Below are positions 46,341 to 58,475 of a DNA stretch of 64,000 nt, in pieces (the stretch's first letter is position 1; each line of letters opens with the position of its first letter). A program made the position numbers and the translations under genes. This DNA comes from Sorghum bicolor (lineage: Eukaryota; Streptophyta; Magnoliopsida; Poales; Poaceae): contig NC_012870.2 of assembly GCF_000003195.3 (NCBI RefSeq), forward strand, positions 14,376,501-14,440,500, in the 5' to 3' direction. The notes under the pieces are model-generated. The model did no database searches. It was not told the origin of the DNA and saw only the letters and a program-made list of their open reading frames with translations.

Positions 46341-47675
46341 TGGTTGTGCAAGCCGTGCGATCGAACAGGGCCTCCGATTCTTAGGGGCACCAGTCTGTCG
46401 TGATTCCAATACTCGATAGCTCAAGTTTGGCTGTGATAGGTCCATGACGAGCGTATACATTGTTTCGCTCGTCTGTACGTTGCTTCTTATTCCACAGTTC
46501 ATCGACCTATGCACGTCTCTATCTATTTGACTCTATGGTAGCTCACTCAAACTTGGTAACTTGCCACCTCCGCTAGGCAGCAAAGCCAGGAAATCTTTAA
46601 GTCTACTGATTTGCCGTAGTGCTGAACTGCCGCTCATGCATGTAAATTTTAAGATAACTTTTTTTTTGGTAAATGTGTCTTAATCTTGTAATAGTATATT
46701 ATTAGTATTGATAGAATTATATCTTTGTGGATAACTATCTTAGTACTTTCTTCGTTCCAAATCATAAGACAATTTTTTTACCTAGATGCATAGTTTCACT
46801 ATGCACTTAGATATATGCACTATATCTAAATACATAGTAAAAACAATATACTCCTAAAAAGCCAAAATGTCTTACATTTTAACGCTATATAATATATTTT
46901 TAAGAAAAAAATGGTATATTTAACATGTATATTTTCAAACTTCTCTTTTTGAATAGGGCCTATTTTAGAGTTTAGAATAGGGTCTCGGATTTTATCGGCA
47001 CAGCCCTGTGTTAAAGTACAGTTGCTTTTGGTCAAGCACAGTGCTTTGGTCTTAAGTATAGCTGTGATATCAATCTGTGCTTCGGTCAGGTACCGTGGGA
47101 AGATGGAAAGCTCTGTGCTGGGTTGGATGAACTTAAATTCCTCAAAGAGCTTGGCCTGTCAACTGTTTTGAAGAAAGAGTCTGAAACAAATACTCAGGAT
47201 GTGATGGGGCCATGAAGAGAATAATTGTGTTGTGATATATGTTGAGTACTCTCACTAGAAGTAGACAGTTGATCATACTGAACCTAGAGTGCATGGAAAT
47301 TCTTGCTGGAGTGCAGTCCAAAGGGCGCCTATATACATTTTTTTTGCGTGAGTGATGTATACCCACACCCCCAAAACTTTGGATGACCCACCTAGTGGAG
47401 TGTTAAAAAAATACGACAAATTGCTATCTCTCATGGTCAATGAAAAATGAGCACCAATTTCTAAGCTGCTTGAAAAGGCTACTTGTTTAAATTCAGAGTC
47501 TCCTTCAGTAATCTCTTTTCTTACTGCATGTATCACTGCTTTCTTCATGTACCAGCACGGCTTTGCTGACGCAAGTAATGGCAGAGTGAAGGAATAAAGG
47601 ATGGGAACTGCCGTGATGAAGTAATGGTAGACTAAGGAAATAAATGATGGAAACTGCCCTAAATCAGATGATAAA
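46341..47675 (+). other. Unassigned AT-rich DNA with a MITE remnant and array fragments
   Basis: No gene is supported. At 46745-46890 there is a Stowaway-type remnant (cttcgttccaaatcataagac against gtcttacattttaacgc). From about 47340 array words return (gcgtgagtgatgtatacccac, ctaagctgcttgaaaagg, gacgcaagtaatggcagag). Confidence 0.45.
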
Positions 47676-48120
47676 CGCAATTGTACTGTATGTATGACAA
47701 AGTAACACACTATCTTCATATAATATATTCATTATTTATTGTAGAGTGAAATGATGCTGCAGATTGTAATGTATGCATGAATGAATTTCAGTAAGTTGCT
47801 TGCATGTGCCACCACCAACACCGCTGGTGTCTAGGCAACATGTGTGTGTGTATATACGTCCGGAGATCACTGGCAACCAAGAGATGGAAAAGCATGAGTG
47901 GTGTCATGGTCCATATATATTGTGTGCATGAGCAGGAGGGAGTCCTTAAAAGGGAATGGGGAATAGGAATAGGAATCAGAGGCACCGGGAAGGCGGGAAC
48001 AGCAACAAGTCTCACGCCTACCTCCTGTGTGCACAGCATGCACACCATAGTGTTCCTGGCCTGAGTCCTGAGAAGGAGCATCCCAACCTTCCCAGTGGAC
48101 AACTGAGCACGGAACCTTAG
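47676..48120 (+). repeat. Array unit copy 10 (A module)
   Basis: caattgtactgtatgtatgac, gatgctgcagattgtaatg, ccaccaacaccgctggtgtc, tgtgtgtgtatatacgtcc, ggagatcactggcaacc and ggaataggaataggaatcag are all present. It is the rightmost copy. Confidence 0.8.
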
Positions 48121-49110
48121 TTTCACCTCGGCCTACAAGGAATCTTCTCCCTAGCATTGTGGTTCTCTTCCTATTGTGTCTACAGCAGCGTTGAGCAAGA
48201 GAATTCGCTGGAGCATTGCGATACACGAGCAACACAATGTCCCCATGGGTCTCATACTCTGATCGAGTTCTTGGGACTTGGCCTACTCTTGTATCCTACA
48301 GATTTATCTTTTGTGACACTAGTGATGTATACCCATGCCCTCAAAACCTTCCCTGGAGGAAAGGAAAAGGATACAGGGCGGCCACATGCTGCAGCAGAAG
48401 GTGCAAACATACCGACGAGTGAAATGAATTTGCAATAGCCAATCAGAACTCTGTCGATGTGGCGCTAATACCTCCTGCAATCCTGTACCATTCTGGACTG
48501 TCATTCTTTGACATTTCCTGCCTCATGCAATATACCTTGCTTATTATGAATACATACAACGGTCGTTCTCGAGATCAGAGCTTGCCAAGGAGCTGGTATT
48601 CAGTGCAGTTCACTAGGCTAAACCTGATAACAATGGGAGCTAACAATGGAGATGGGCAACACACTTGTCAGTTTGTCACTCGGCTTCATCTCGGTGTTGA
48701 TGACAAAAATTGAATGTATCACCAGCATCCCTTGGAAAATATTACAGCACTCATTACTCCCTGTGTATCATAGCACAAACTTAGCAGGATTCGTAAACAA
48801 ATCGTTTGTACCTTTTCCAAAGGATAGTATACTAGTTGACAAGTATACAGGAGTATATGGTAGTGGTTGGTTGAATTGCATGCCATATCAGCATGTCACT
48901 TTATTACTGGCTCATTAAGCATGTCGACTCAACACAGAGTAAATGCCTTTATTACTCCATGTATACCACTGCTTTGCTGATGCAAGTAATAATGACAAGC
49001 TGAGTATCGATTTCCCACTCTTAGAAGTTAGAACCCTTCAGATTAAAGGTAGTCACAACTGTTAGAAGACACTTCACTGGGAGTCAACATATTTTAACTA
49101 GCTGGGAAGG
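48121..49110 (+). repeat. Array unit copy 10, B, D and C modules
   Basis: The unit is uninterrupted here: ctctagcattgtggttctc, gttgagcaagagaattcgc, ggaaaggatacagggcggcc, ttgcttattatgaatac, aatggagatgggcaacac and cactcttagaagttagaac. It is the best single template for the module order A-B-D-C. Confidence 0.75.
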
Positions 49111-50275
49111 AATTTAGAGGTCTGTCCATGAGTACTGAATAAAGGACATGACCTACTAAAATTTGGTACCTGATACTATCTTAATCTTATCACCCACAAA
49201 TGGTTGGCACTAGGATGTCATCAGCACCACCCAGAACATAGATGGCTAGTTACAGGATGTACTTATGCCAATGCTTTCTCCTTTAGTCCTTCATAGCTTG
49301 AGATTTTAGAGGAAATGACTGGGGAAAGACACGGACATGGTATCAAACCCAGAAGAGCATTACTCCATGAATTTTTCTGGAGAGAGTTTTTGAAGGGACA
49401 AAAGTACTTTTCAGACTAATAATACGAAGAGAGTATCAGGGCTCCACTAGGTCACAACTAACACACCCTGGGTCCAACATTAATGTATATATGAGGTGCT
49501 TTATTAATAGTAGAAACCAGAACATGTAATGCATACTACCAAATATAGGTCCAGCTACCAGAAACTTACTTTGCTTAAAGTAAAACAATTCCTCCATATT
49601 CATTGTTCCTTTTTTTTTCTTGCAATGAACATTGTTCTCTGTTCCTCTTTTTCTGTCCCAATGATCCATGTCCACTATTCAGTGATGCACGAAGAAACAA
49701 CAGAATCTATCCTTGGTAGGTCGAGTTTTTTTAAAATCTATCCTTGGTGTCTGTGCCTTGTTGTAATAGGCATAGAACAGCCAACAGCAGACTCAATTTG
49801 GACCACAACAAATATGTCATTCAGTGTTAATAAAAAATCTCTTTTACCTGAAAAGGAAACAGACTGGTCAGGTCAGTCACATAATGTATTTTTGATACAC
49901 TGGATATATGATAAATAACATTTGGTGCATAACTGATAGGATCGAAGGAGCTCCATTCCACAATTAGCAGTGGTGCCACTGGCATAAGGTGGCGATCTAA
50001 GAGAACATGGGTCGCAGAGAAATCAAGAATGAACAAAGGTTGCATTCTAGGCAAATTTCCTGGCATCAGTCACATTTGCATTGTCTCGGTAAAAAATTTG
50101 ATGCTATCAATATGTTAGTCTTACATTAGGGGTTATCAACCTATACTCGACCAACCTAAAATCTGCATATTTAAGCTAATTCTTCTGAATACCAACTTCA
50201 GCCAACTGCAGCGACAAGCCAGTTTCCATAAATAAATAGAGGAATCCAGTATCTAGACACTGATGGCCCATCCTT
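49111..50275. other. Intergenic DNA between the array and FLN2
   Basis: No supported gene. The sequence is AT-rich with short frames only. The 3' UTR of FLN2 must lie in the right part, as transcription runs leftwards from 54.3 kb. Confidence 0.5.
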
Positions 50276-53200
50276 TCACTCCACGTATGCAAGTTCACTG
50301 GTTGACGAGTTTTCTGACTGCATGGCATCAGGAAGTGTGCGGTATTCCTTCTCTGTGATGGACCTCACTTCATACTGCTCACTGGTTGGATCTGCTCTTT
50401 CTTTGGGAAGGAAGCCCCGCTCTCGTGCAAGCATCCACTGATCGATGACACCACATTTAATAGCATGTTTGACTGCCTTGTGCAAGTAAACCTTGTCCGT
50501 GACCAGGTGAGGGTTAATTATCAGCATCCTCATGAGGGCTGAAAAGACAAAAAGACACCAAATGTTATAGCAGTTGAATGCAAGTCAGACTTGTAAAACT
50601 AGCCTTAGAGTCCCACAAACAGAAAAGATAAAGTGAGGTTCAAACAGTTTTTAATCAAAGTGGAATAATTCTCATCAAAGTAAAGTGGCAGCTGTAGGAT
50701 GCCCAAAGATGGTCCTCACAGCGTGCAGAACTTAGAATGTTACAGTCCTGGGCTGGGGTACTTTGCTAAGCACAGATGGACATTAAGTAATAGGCAATGT
50801 CTCCTTCAATATCTGTTTACTTTGCTAAGCACAGATGGACATTAAGTAATAGGCAATGTCTCCTTCAATATCTGTTTTTGCTAATGAAACATTGTAATGC
50901 ACTAGGCTATGCATCATGGTGCACAGACCAGAAGTTCCTTCCATTATCTTAAACAAAAACAGTATCCTCTCACCTAAAAAGTGGCAAGAAATATTTAGGG
51001 GGTCTTTGGTTTTAGAACCACCACATTCTAGATGAGGTGGTGCATCACGAATCCCTCTCTCAAATTTGGTACGATGGCTCCATTCCTCATACTATACTAA
51101 TTATTAGCTTGTGAGAAATAAGGTGGTGATGGATCAACTCATTCCATTCCACAAACCAAAAAAAAAAAGGTGAGGAGTCAGAAGATAAGAACTACTTCAT
51201 TCTTCAAACCAAACAGCCCATTTATCGTTCACTGCCTAATGTATGGTCTCATTAATGAAACAATAACATATACTTTAGAAGTAATTAGGGGGAACACATG
51301 AGGTACCTGCAACAATGGCATCACCAGATTGTGACATATCACTGGTGAAAGGAGTGATCGGTGCATCTTCTGTACCACGGACCCAACCATTGTGCTTTTC
51401 TGTGTAATAGTGAATCTTGGAGGTACCATTTGTCACAAAGAGGACCTTGAGATTATTGTGCCACAATTTCATAATAACTTCTGGACTATAGTGTGTGAAT
51501 TTGGACTTATCATTATCATTTGTGTCAAATTTCTCAGATGGTTTAATGCCGCAGAGGAACTCAAGTTCTTGTTTTGTGACTTCAATAATATCGGCAGCTT
51601 CCCATGCCTCCTTAATGAGCAACTTGGTTTCCTTACTGGATGACCATAGTGGAAGTGGAAGATTAAGATCAAAGAATATTGTACCACCAAATTTCTTCGA
51701 AACATCAATAGCTTTCAACAATGATGACTCTGTAGTGGGCTCAAGCAAAGCAGAAGAATTATAGTAAAACATCTTAGCCTGTATAAGATGCAAAAGGTAG
51801 CAGTTAGCAAAGATAAATTACCATACATGTTCTATACTTTTATGTGCAGCAACTGTCAGTGCCTTGCCGCTAAAATGTTCTTATCCAATTTGGTATCATT
51901 TATTTGTTCTCTCACACATGATATCGGAACACAGTGAATAGCGAGCCCTAATAGAACATTTTACAGGCACATTATTTTCAAAATGTTTATTACAGAATAA
52001 AGCAAAGGCCTGCATAAAATCCAGATAGTAAAGCAGAGCAATCAGAAGTTGCTGCATTTGGTTCTTACTGGGACTAACTGTGAACCAGTAAAGTAATCCG
52101 TGACGTATGCATCAAATATTTAAATATCATAATCATATTCATCCATTTATGATGGAAATAATCAGTATCAAGTTTGAATCGACATGAGTCATGCTGAGTA
52201 GTCAAATTTTATTAGATCTACCTGCTAACTGTTATTATTTGCTCCAAACCATTTCCATTATCTCTGGTACTAGCTCTGGTTATTCTTAGGTATTGAACAG
52301 TATATGTACAGAGCAACATCTCTGCAATAAAACAACATCAAAATGGAGTTCTAGTACTGTAAATTATTAACAGAAGTACAGCATGCCACAAATTTAATGC
52401 GAAAGAAAGGTTCTCGAAATTGTCAACAGAAGCATTGCTTTAGCTTAGAAATAGTATATTTTGATAAATTATAGAATTATTGAGCCAAAATTTTGTTTGT
52501 GGCACTAAAACATCCATAAAAGATTAAACATGAATATTTGCACCCAGATATGAGAACTGACTTGTGATGGTTTTGCACCCACGATTGTCTTAAGGGGAGG
52601 GAGTACTAAATCCTTTAGGGAGTGACTCACACAACTTGTGACTTGTGAGCACCCAGATACCAGAACTGAAAAAGACTGAATGCAAGTTCAGAATATGACT
52701 AAGTGCATTATCAAATATTTTTAAATGCATCCTTATGTTCTGAAATAGAAGAGGACCCGTACCTACATGTGTACAAATTGAAAAGCTATACTCTTTCATA
52801 AAATAAACACACAAGAATCACATATCATTATTAATAAATAAAAAATAAATGACGCACATTGCATCTAAAACATAAAGTATTATACATAGGATATGATATC
52901 ACAGGATTTATATTTGATAATCATTTGATATTTACCTCTTTTAGAACTGCCGGGTTGATATCAGACTGCAGGAAACAATCCTCAGCGCAAGGTTTAACAC
53001 AGTTTGTCTTCAGACTTCCTTCGGTTCTGACCTTCATCAAGGACACAGCAGTCGGCGCTGAAGGGTCCATGCAAACTGCTCGAGTTTGAACTCCATTGAT
53101 GTTTAAGTGATACAGCAAACTTTGACCGTAATCATCATCACCTAATTTTCCCATGAATGCAACCCTTCCACCAATCGCGGCTAAAGCTAGAGCAACATTG

Positions 53201-54308
53201 GGTGAAGACCCTCCTGGCGCCCTCACAAATTTATCTGGAGACCAAAACATGTCCTTCATTCTATCATGAATCTCATGATCTATCAACCTATTGGCTGGTC
53301 TTCCAGAAGGAATAAAGGAGTATTTCGCAGGTCCAAAGCAGCAGACTAGCGGAATTAAATCGTCTACTTCTCCAATATCCTCGTGTAGCACTAACTCTAT
53401 TTTACTTTCCAGAACATTGGCAGAATTCAGTAGCTGAGTCTGATCTTCTCCTTCATTATAGAGCATCAAATCTTTGCTCCGATGCTCTCCATCATCATCA
53501 CTAGATTCCTCTACAGTCTTAACTTTTCTCCTTCCCCTTTTCTTCGGTTCCTTGGCCTTATCCTTCTCCTCCTCTGAGCTTGCAGCAACAGCAGCTGTAA
53601 CAGAACAGAGAAAATTTGTGACTTGCTAGTTGCTAAGGTTCCCAGTAGAGAAAAATCATGAAAACTGCAGCATAAAGAAACAGAAGTGCTGCAAAAATGC
53701 AACCAATATGCACATTTACCTTTCTTGCGGCCTCTCCTCTTAACTTCCTTGGTCTCTCCAGCAGCCGTTTCTTCAGTGATGATTTGGTTTCCTTCTCCTT
53801 CGCCTCCCGATATTTCAGTGGTGGCTTTCTTCCTTCCACGTCTTGGGGCTCTCTTCTTATTAGTTGAGCTTTCGCCATCACTTTCATCGCTTAAACCATC
53901 CACAGCATCTTGGGAAGTCCTTGATGCAAAATTAGCAGTGAGGTTAAGGAACTTCACTGTAGACTTAGTCACGTCCTTCCCCAAAATGTTTGTCTTGTAA
54001 TGTACCAATTGACCCCTGCGCACAACACAATCCAAATGAATTGACCAAACATTATTCAGGTCCGTGAATCACAGGACATAGCCGCATTTCTAATCCCAGA
54101 ATGAACAAAAAGACAATTCGGGCTCCTAATCTCCTCTATCCCACCACAGACTGCAGCGACCATACAGGGGGGAAACGGCGTGTTCCACGCGACTCGCATT
54201 GATAATTGGGATGTACATCAGCGGATTCACTATGTTGAGAGATTACCTGATTCGATGATAAGGCCGCAGGGAGCAAGTGAACTGCGGAGGGAGAAGAAGA
54301 GAAGCCAT
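50276..54308 (-). CDS. FLN2: Fructokinase-like protein 2 (plastid pfkB-family protein), 5 coding exons
   Basis: Coding exons are 54308-54247, 54015-53720, 53594-52936, 51778-51307 and 50538-50276. All introns are GT-AG, phases join cleanly, and the total is 583 codons. The start MASLLLPPQFTCSLRP looks like a plastid transit peptide. Residues 70-145 are low-complexity with three basic RGRKK-type motifs (79-84, 114-119, 137-143) between acidic blocks. A pfkB fold follows, with APGGSSPNVALALA at about 245 and the C-terminal motif at 489-492 reading QSGD where active sugar kinases have GAGD. FLN proteins are known as parts of the plastid-encoded RNA polymerase machinery and thioredoxin z partners, not as active fructokinases. 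Length and the basic N-terminal extension favour FLN2 over the shorter FLN1. It is head-to-head with the HPPK-DHPS pseudogene. Confidence 0.9.
50759..50877. repeat. Perfect 59-bp tandem duplication in FLN2 intron 4
   Basis: The block beginning actttgctaagcacagatgg occurs at 50760 and again at 50819 without a mismatch over the unit. Confidence 0.95.
50998..51219. mobile_element. MITE in FLN2 intron 4
   Basis: Ends are ggggtctttggttttagaa and, inverted, gggctgtttggtttgaaga. ATTTA is found on both sides (50993-50997, 51220-51224). It lies wholly in the intron, between the exons ending at 51307 and starting at 50538. Confidence 0.65.
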
Positions 54309-54500
54309 CAATGGAGGGGAGTAGCAAAAATCCCAGTAGCCCCTCCTCCAGTCCTCCTGGGTCACTGCTCAGCAACGAGGAACAGCAAAACCCCTTTGGC
54401 TGCTGGAGAAAATTACTCATTTGCCCATAGTTCTGAGGATAAGGGGTAGAAGCGTCATAACATGGAAGGCGTATTCCATGGATTCGCTTTCTTAGTCTGT
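54309..54500. promoter_or_regulatory. Short shared promoter between FLN2 and the HPPK-DHPS remnant
   Basis: The FLN2 start codon (minus, 54308) and the apparent first exon of the plus-strand folate gene (from about 54500) are less than 250 bases apart and transcribed away from each other. I see no unambiguous TATA box in either direction. The arrangement implies a compact bidirectional promoter. Confidence 0.45.
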
Positions 54501-56265
54501 TCGCGTAACCTCCTTGTTTCTTCTCCCCGGTCGGCGCACGGCGCAGCGCTGTCCTCTTCTCCGGCTGCGCCGCCTCAAATCAAATGAAATCCGGCCTCCT
54601 CCGCACTTCTCCGATCCAAGTTTTTCCGCTCGGGAGGTATTGATCTCTTCTTCGCTGCCCACGTCGAATGCCACTCGAGTTGTTTCTTCTCACATCCGTG
54701 CTGGCATTTGCAGTAGAACCCTTGATTCATATGCTGCCTGCCATCATTTTTTTTTCACATTGTCGGCGTTGTTGTTTACTGTACAATAACCCTGTCGAAT
54801 TCTTGCCTCGAGGCCACAGCGATTCCGCCATTCTTGTCCGGCTCCGACCTTTCAATTTCCAGCACCGGCCACTGTTGCTCTGTTGGAATCCTATCTTGCC
54901 CCTGCTCTTGGTCTTCTCATTGTTACTGCCACAGTTCTACAGCTACAGATGTGTGAAATGAAACGCCTCTGTAGCAAATAACCGTTTCAAAGGATTGTTT
55001 AGCTTCAAATGCTCATTCTGATATAACTGTCCTTCATTCCCCCCCCCCCCCCCCTTCCTAAATTGACAGTTGAAACAGTTTGCTAATTTTCCTCCCATGT
55101 TGGCAGTACCGAGCTTGTTGGGTCATTGACAAGAGCAGGCGTGCATTTCCCGAGGCACCATTCATTCATGGAATCCTATGTCAGTGCAAGCTCCCGAAGG
55201 CAACAGATTGTCATTGCTTTAGGGAGCAACATGGATGATACAATCAGTACAGCAGCTGATCAACCACTGTTCATATATTCTGTTGTAAGACGGACAACCA
55301 AGCTTTGGATGACATGATTTAGTCGGACGAGTCAAATAAATCGAGTAGGATTTATGCCAAACTGATGAAGATATAGTCCCAGACCAGTTGATCTGGGTGT
55401 CATATTTTATTATAAGCATCAGACCAACAGAAATATGAGAGGCAAAAGTTTCTAGCTCCTTTTAATGGATCTTCTAGGTACTGATCCTTGGATCAGTGCA
55501 AAGTTGGCATTCACTCTCAAAATGCTGAAATGTGCTCTTTAAACTGTGGAAGGAGAGCCTTTGTTTGATCATAAAAGAAGGCCTAATAATAGTGTTGCCT
55601 GTGGGTCATGGCCTCATAGACATACTTAATCTGAAGCCAGATAGCTTCAGTGATGTGTGGAAATTCTTGAAGTGGAGGCTGTCTTTTCTGAGATCAAATT
55701 GCTAATATCTGAACATGCAGATATAGTTGACATTGGCACTCAATCCACACGCCATTTTGTGACAAGGCTCTCAGAGGATGAAGAGCTTCAAAGGTTGATT
55801 CCTGTGCTGCATGCAATCATGAAAGATACTTGAGATAGAAAGAAGCTATTATCCATGAATACAATTTATATGCAAAAGTGCAGGAAAATTGTAAATCGAG
55901 GAGTATATATAGTCAATGATGTATCTATTGGGTGTCTTAACCTCATTGTTCCTCACATTGTGTATATGGCAGGGGATGTATTCACATTGCAGAGGGACTA
56001 CAATTTCGGTTTATATAGCCTCTGAGCAATACTCAAGTGTCTAATATGGAACTGGCAGAGATCTTTTTGAACAGAACGGCAGGAGATGAGATCTCTTCTA
56101 TTAACAGAGAAGTGCCAGAACCAAAAAACTGTACTGGAAAAAAATGCAAGCAGAGCTAAACAAGAACATCACACTGAGCTTGGTGGGTGATTTCACACAA
56201 TTTTATGGCTCAATGGAACTGGCAGAGATCCCTTCATGGAGAATGATTGTTGACCCTGAGATTGT
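54500..56265 (+). pseudogene. HPPK-DHPS folate-biosynthesis pseudogene
   Basis: The intact enzyme is mitochondrial and bifunctional: 6-hydroxymethyl-dihydropterin pyrophosphokinase fused to dihydropteroate synthase. A leader exon ends near 54635 with a GT donor and an intron to about 55107 (ttggcag), so this is not a processed copy. Then come TRAGVHFPRHHSFMESYVSA and the HPPK start IVIALGSN, a deletion, and ADQPLFIYSVVRRTTKL followed by a stop at about 55317. DHPS pieces follow: DILNLKPDSFSD (55620), LLISEHADIVDIGTQSTR with LSEDEELQRLIPVLHAI (55700-55820), IVNDVS (55910) and ELAEIPSWRMIVDPEI (56220). Frame changes, stops and missing stretches between them show it is dead. The DHPS catalytic core is broken up. 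Confidence 0.8.
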
Positions 56266-57769
56266 TCTTTTCGAAGTATTCTTAACAGAACCTCCAGGTT
56301 CTTTCTGGTGTGTTATCCATCAGAAGGGAGATGTGTCAACGAAGCATTATTGCTTCACATGTACTGATGTGTTAACCATCCAGGAAAAGGATTTCCAGGT
56401 GGGATGTGTAACCGTGTCAATCCCACATGCAATGGTAAATTTGATGTTGATACTACAAAGGTTTGTGATGCATTGTTGAAGCAAATAAAAGATGGGGAAG
56501 TTTTTTGACACCAAAGTCTTAAACTTTTGCCCTTGTTTTTTTTTCACTTATGGAGACTTTTGCACTTGTCGATTAGTATGATATTGCTATTTCCTTTTTC
56601 AATATAAAATATCTCTTGTTAGTGAATAAGACGGCTGTACACTCTGACTCGTGAGCATATGTTTGCCTTGCTCTATGTCAGTAACTGTCAGTCCACTGAT
56701 TTCCAGGTGCAACAGAATTTGGGGAACATACAACGCATTTGCATCTCTTGTACTTGTTTCACCACATGGGATGCCATCATGGCAGGGTGTTACTTTGCAT
56801 ATGCCTTCTTCTGCTTGAGCATGTACCAGCTCTTGTGCCCAGTGCACTGAGTGTTCATACAACGTGCGACTGTCGTTGTCTGTTGTTACTTACAGTATTA
56901 GTTCTGATCATAGATGGTGCGTGGAAAAATGTGAAACTGACAGAAACTCTCTTCTGCCACTGCACTACAGAATGGAGTTTGCATGTCAATTCTTGTGAGT
57001 GCATGCATGTGGTTGCCCTGCACTCTGCTTGTATTTCTTGTCCATGTGGCCGGTCTGATTTGTATCTTGTGGGTTGGTCACTTTCTTGCAGACGTGAAAA
57101 GCAGCTAGGCTAGGCATTTACTGTTAAGCTTGACTGCTTGAGCATTTTTTTTGTGTGTGTCTATGTTTCAGCTTGAAGATGCCTAAATTAGATTCTAAGC
57201 TTTGATTCTGAACATTCTACTTTCAGGTTCACGATTTTTTTTCAGTTCTTGATGCAATGTGTAAAAACTACCCTGCAATCTGTAATAGCTTGTGTATAAA
57301 AAAAAAGGTTTACATGAATTACATAACATACTCTTTAGTGCTAGGAGTTTTCTCGTTCATAATCTGTTCCTGGTAGGCCTCAAGTTAGGAATTTAAGAAA
57401 ACAAAATGCAGAAGTATTCCTTTTAAGATCAGAACCATTTATCTTTTAAACTTAAGTGAATGAGATCACCAATTATGGATGCCCTGATGATAGGTTTTAC
57501 TGCAACAGAGTTGAAACAGATAGAATCAAGTTACCAAAACTCTATGTTAGATTCTTCTTTGTGCGCTCTTTATTTACATGTCTGGTCAAGGATATTGGTT
57601 GTTCCAGGGAAATTTTGCCCCTTGCCGAAAGCTGAAGTCTTGTAGTATCTTCAATTTTGAGATTTACTAGTAGCGCATTAACAGCATTGTTCTCGGAGTA
57701 CGTTGGATTCTGAAGTCTTTTATCTACAATTTTGAGATTTTACTAGTAGCTCAATAACAGCATTGTTCT
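56266..57769. other. Intergenic DNA, no supported gene
   Basis: A 111-codon plus-strand frame ends at 56479; its first part is the DHPS remnant and the rest (CVIHQKGDVSTKHYCFTCTD) is unrecognised. Other frames are short. The remaining sequence is moderately AT-rich without clear transposon ends. Confidence 0.4.
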
Positions 57770-58015
57770 TGCCTTCTCAGAGACGTTGGATAATGCAGTT
57801 TCATTTGCACCGAACATTAATGGCGATTGTTCTAAACAACTATTTGGCATCTTTTGAAGCAGCAATGAATATTGCTTATGTTGGACCGTCCATGGGAAGA
57901 GAGTGCTTTTGCTTTCATCAATGTGTTGCCTAACCAATTGAAGAAACTTGCATCTTTATATAAGCAATTGGAAGCCTCTACCATTGAAGCAGTTATCATC
58001 TATATCCTGAATAAG
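57770..58015 (+). pseudogene. Unidentified protein remnant, frameshifted
   Basis: Several frames in turn read as a plausible peptide (FAPNINGDCSKQLFGI, then NIAYVGPSMGREC, then LPNQLKKLASLYKQLEAS), suggesting an exon broken by small indels. I do not recognise the family. The text gatttactagtagc, taacagcattgttct occurs twice just upstream (57661 and 57736), a 75-bp imperfect tandem repeat. Confidence 0.3.
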
Positions 58016-58475
58016 GTAAAAACTCTTACTCTGTTCCTCCATTAGCAATTGGCAGTTACCAATTTAGCATATCCTCAGTATGTGCTTAATGTTTTACAGT
58101 CAGTGTCCATCCATATTTTTAGATCAGTTGGCTATTGGCATTTTTTATTCAACGGGCTCATGAAGCTGGAAATTTGCATAGGAATAGCTCATTCTGTATC
58201 ATGTTCAAAAGCATATAAGCCAATTGATACTTCTGTTTAAATTTGAAAATTGATGGACCAAAAGAATACAGGAGCATCTGGTGGCTTTCTACATCAATTT
58301 CCTAGTAATCCTATGATACCTATATCCTCGCTATAATATTCCTATTGGCATGGACACATTTTACAAGCACCAATGGCTGTTCTAATCCTTTCAAGAGGCC
58401 AGCAGCATCAGCATCTCAGGGTTATTTCTATCTGAGTTTGAATCCTATCTAAACTTCACAAAACGTCTCACAAGT

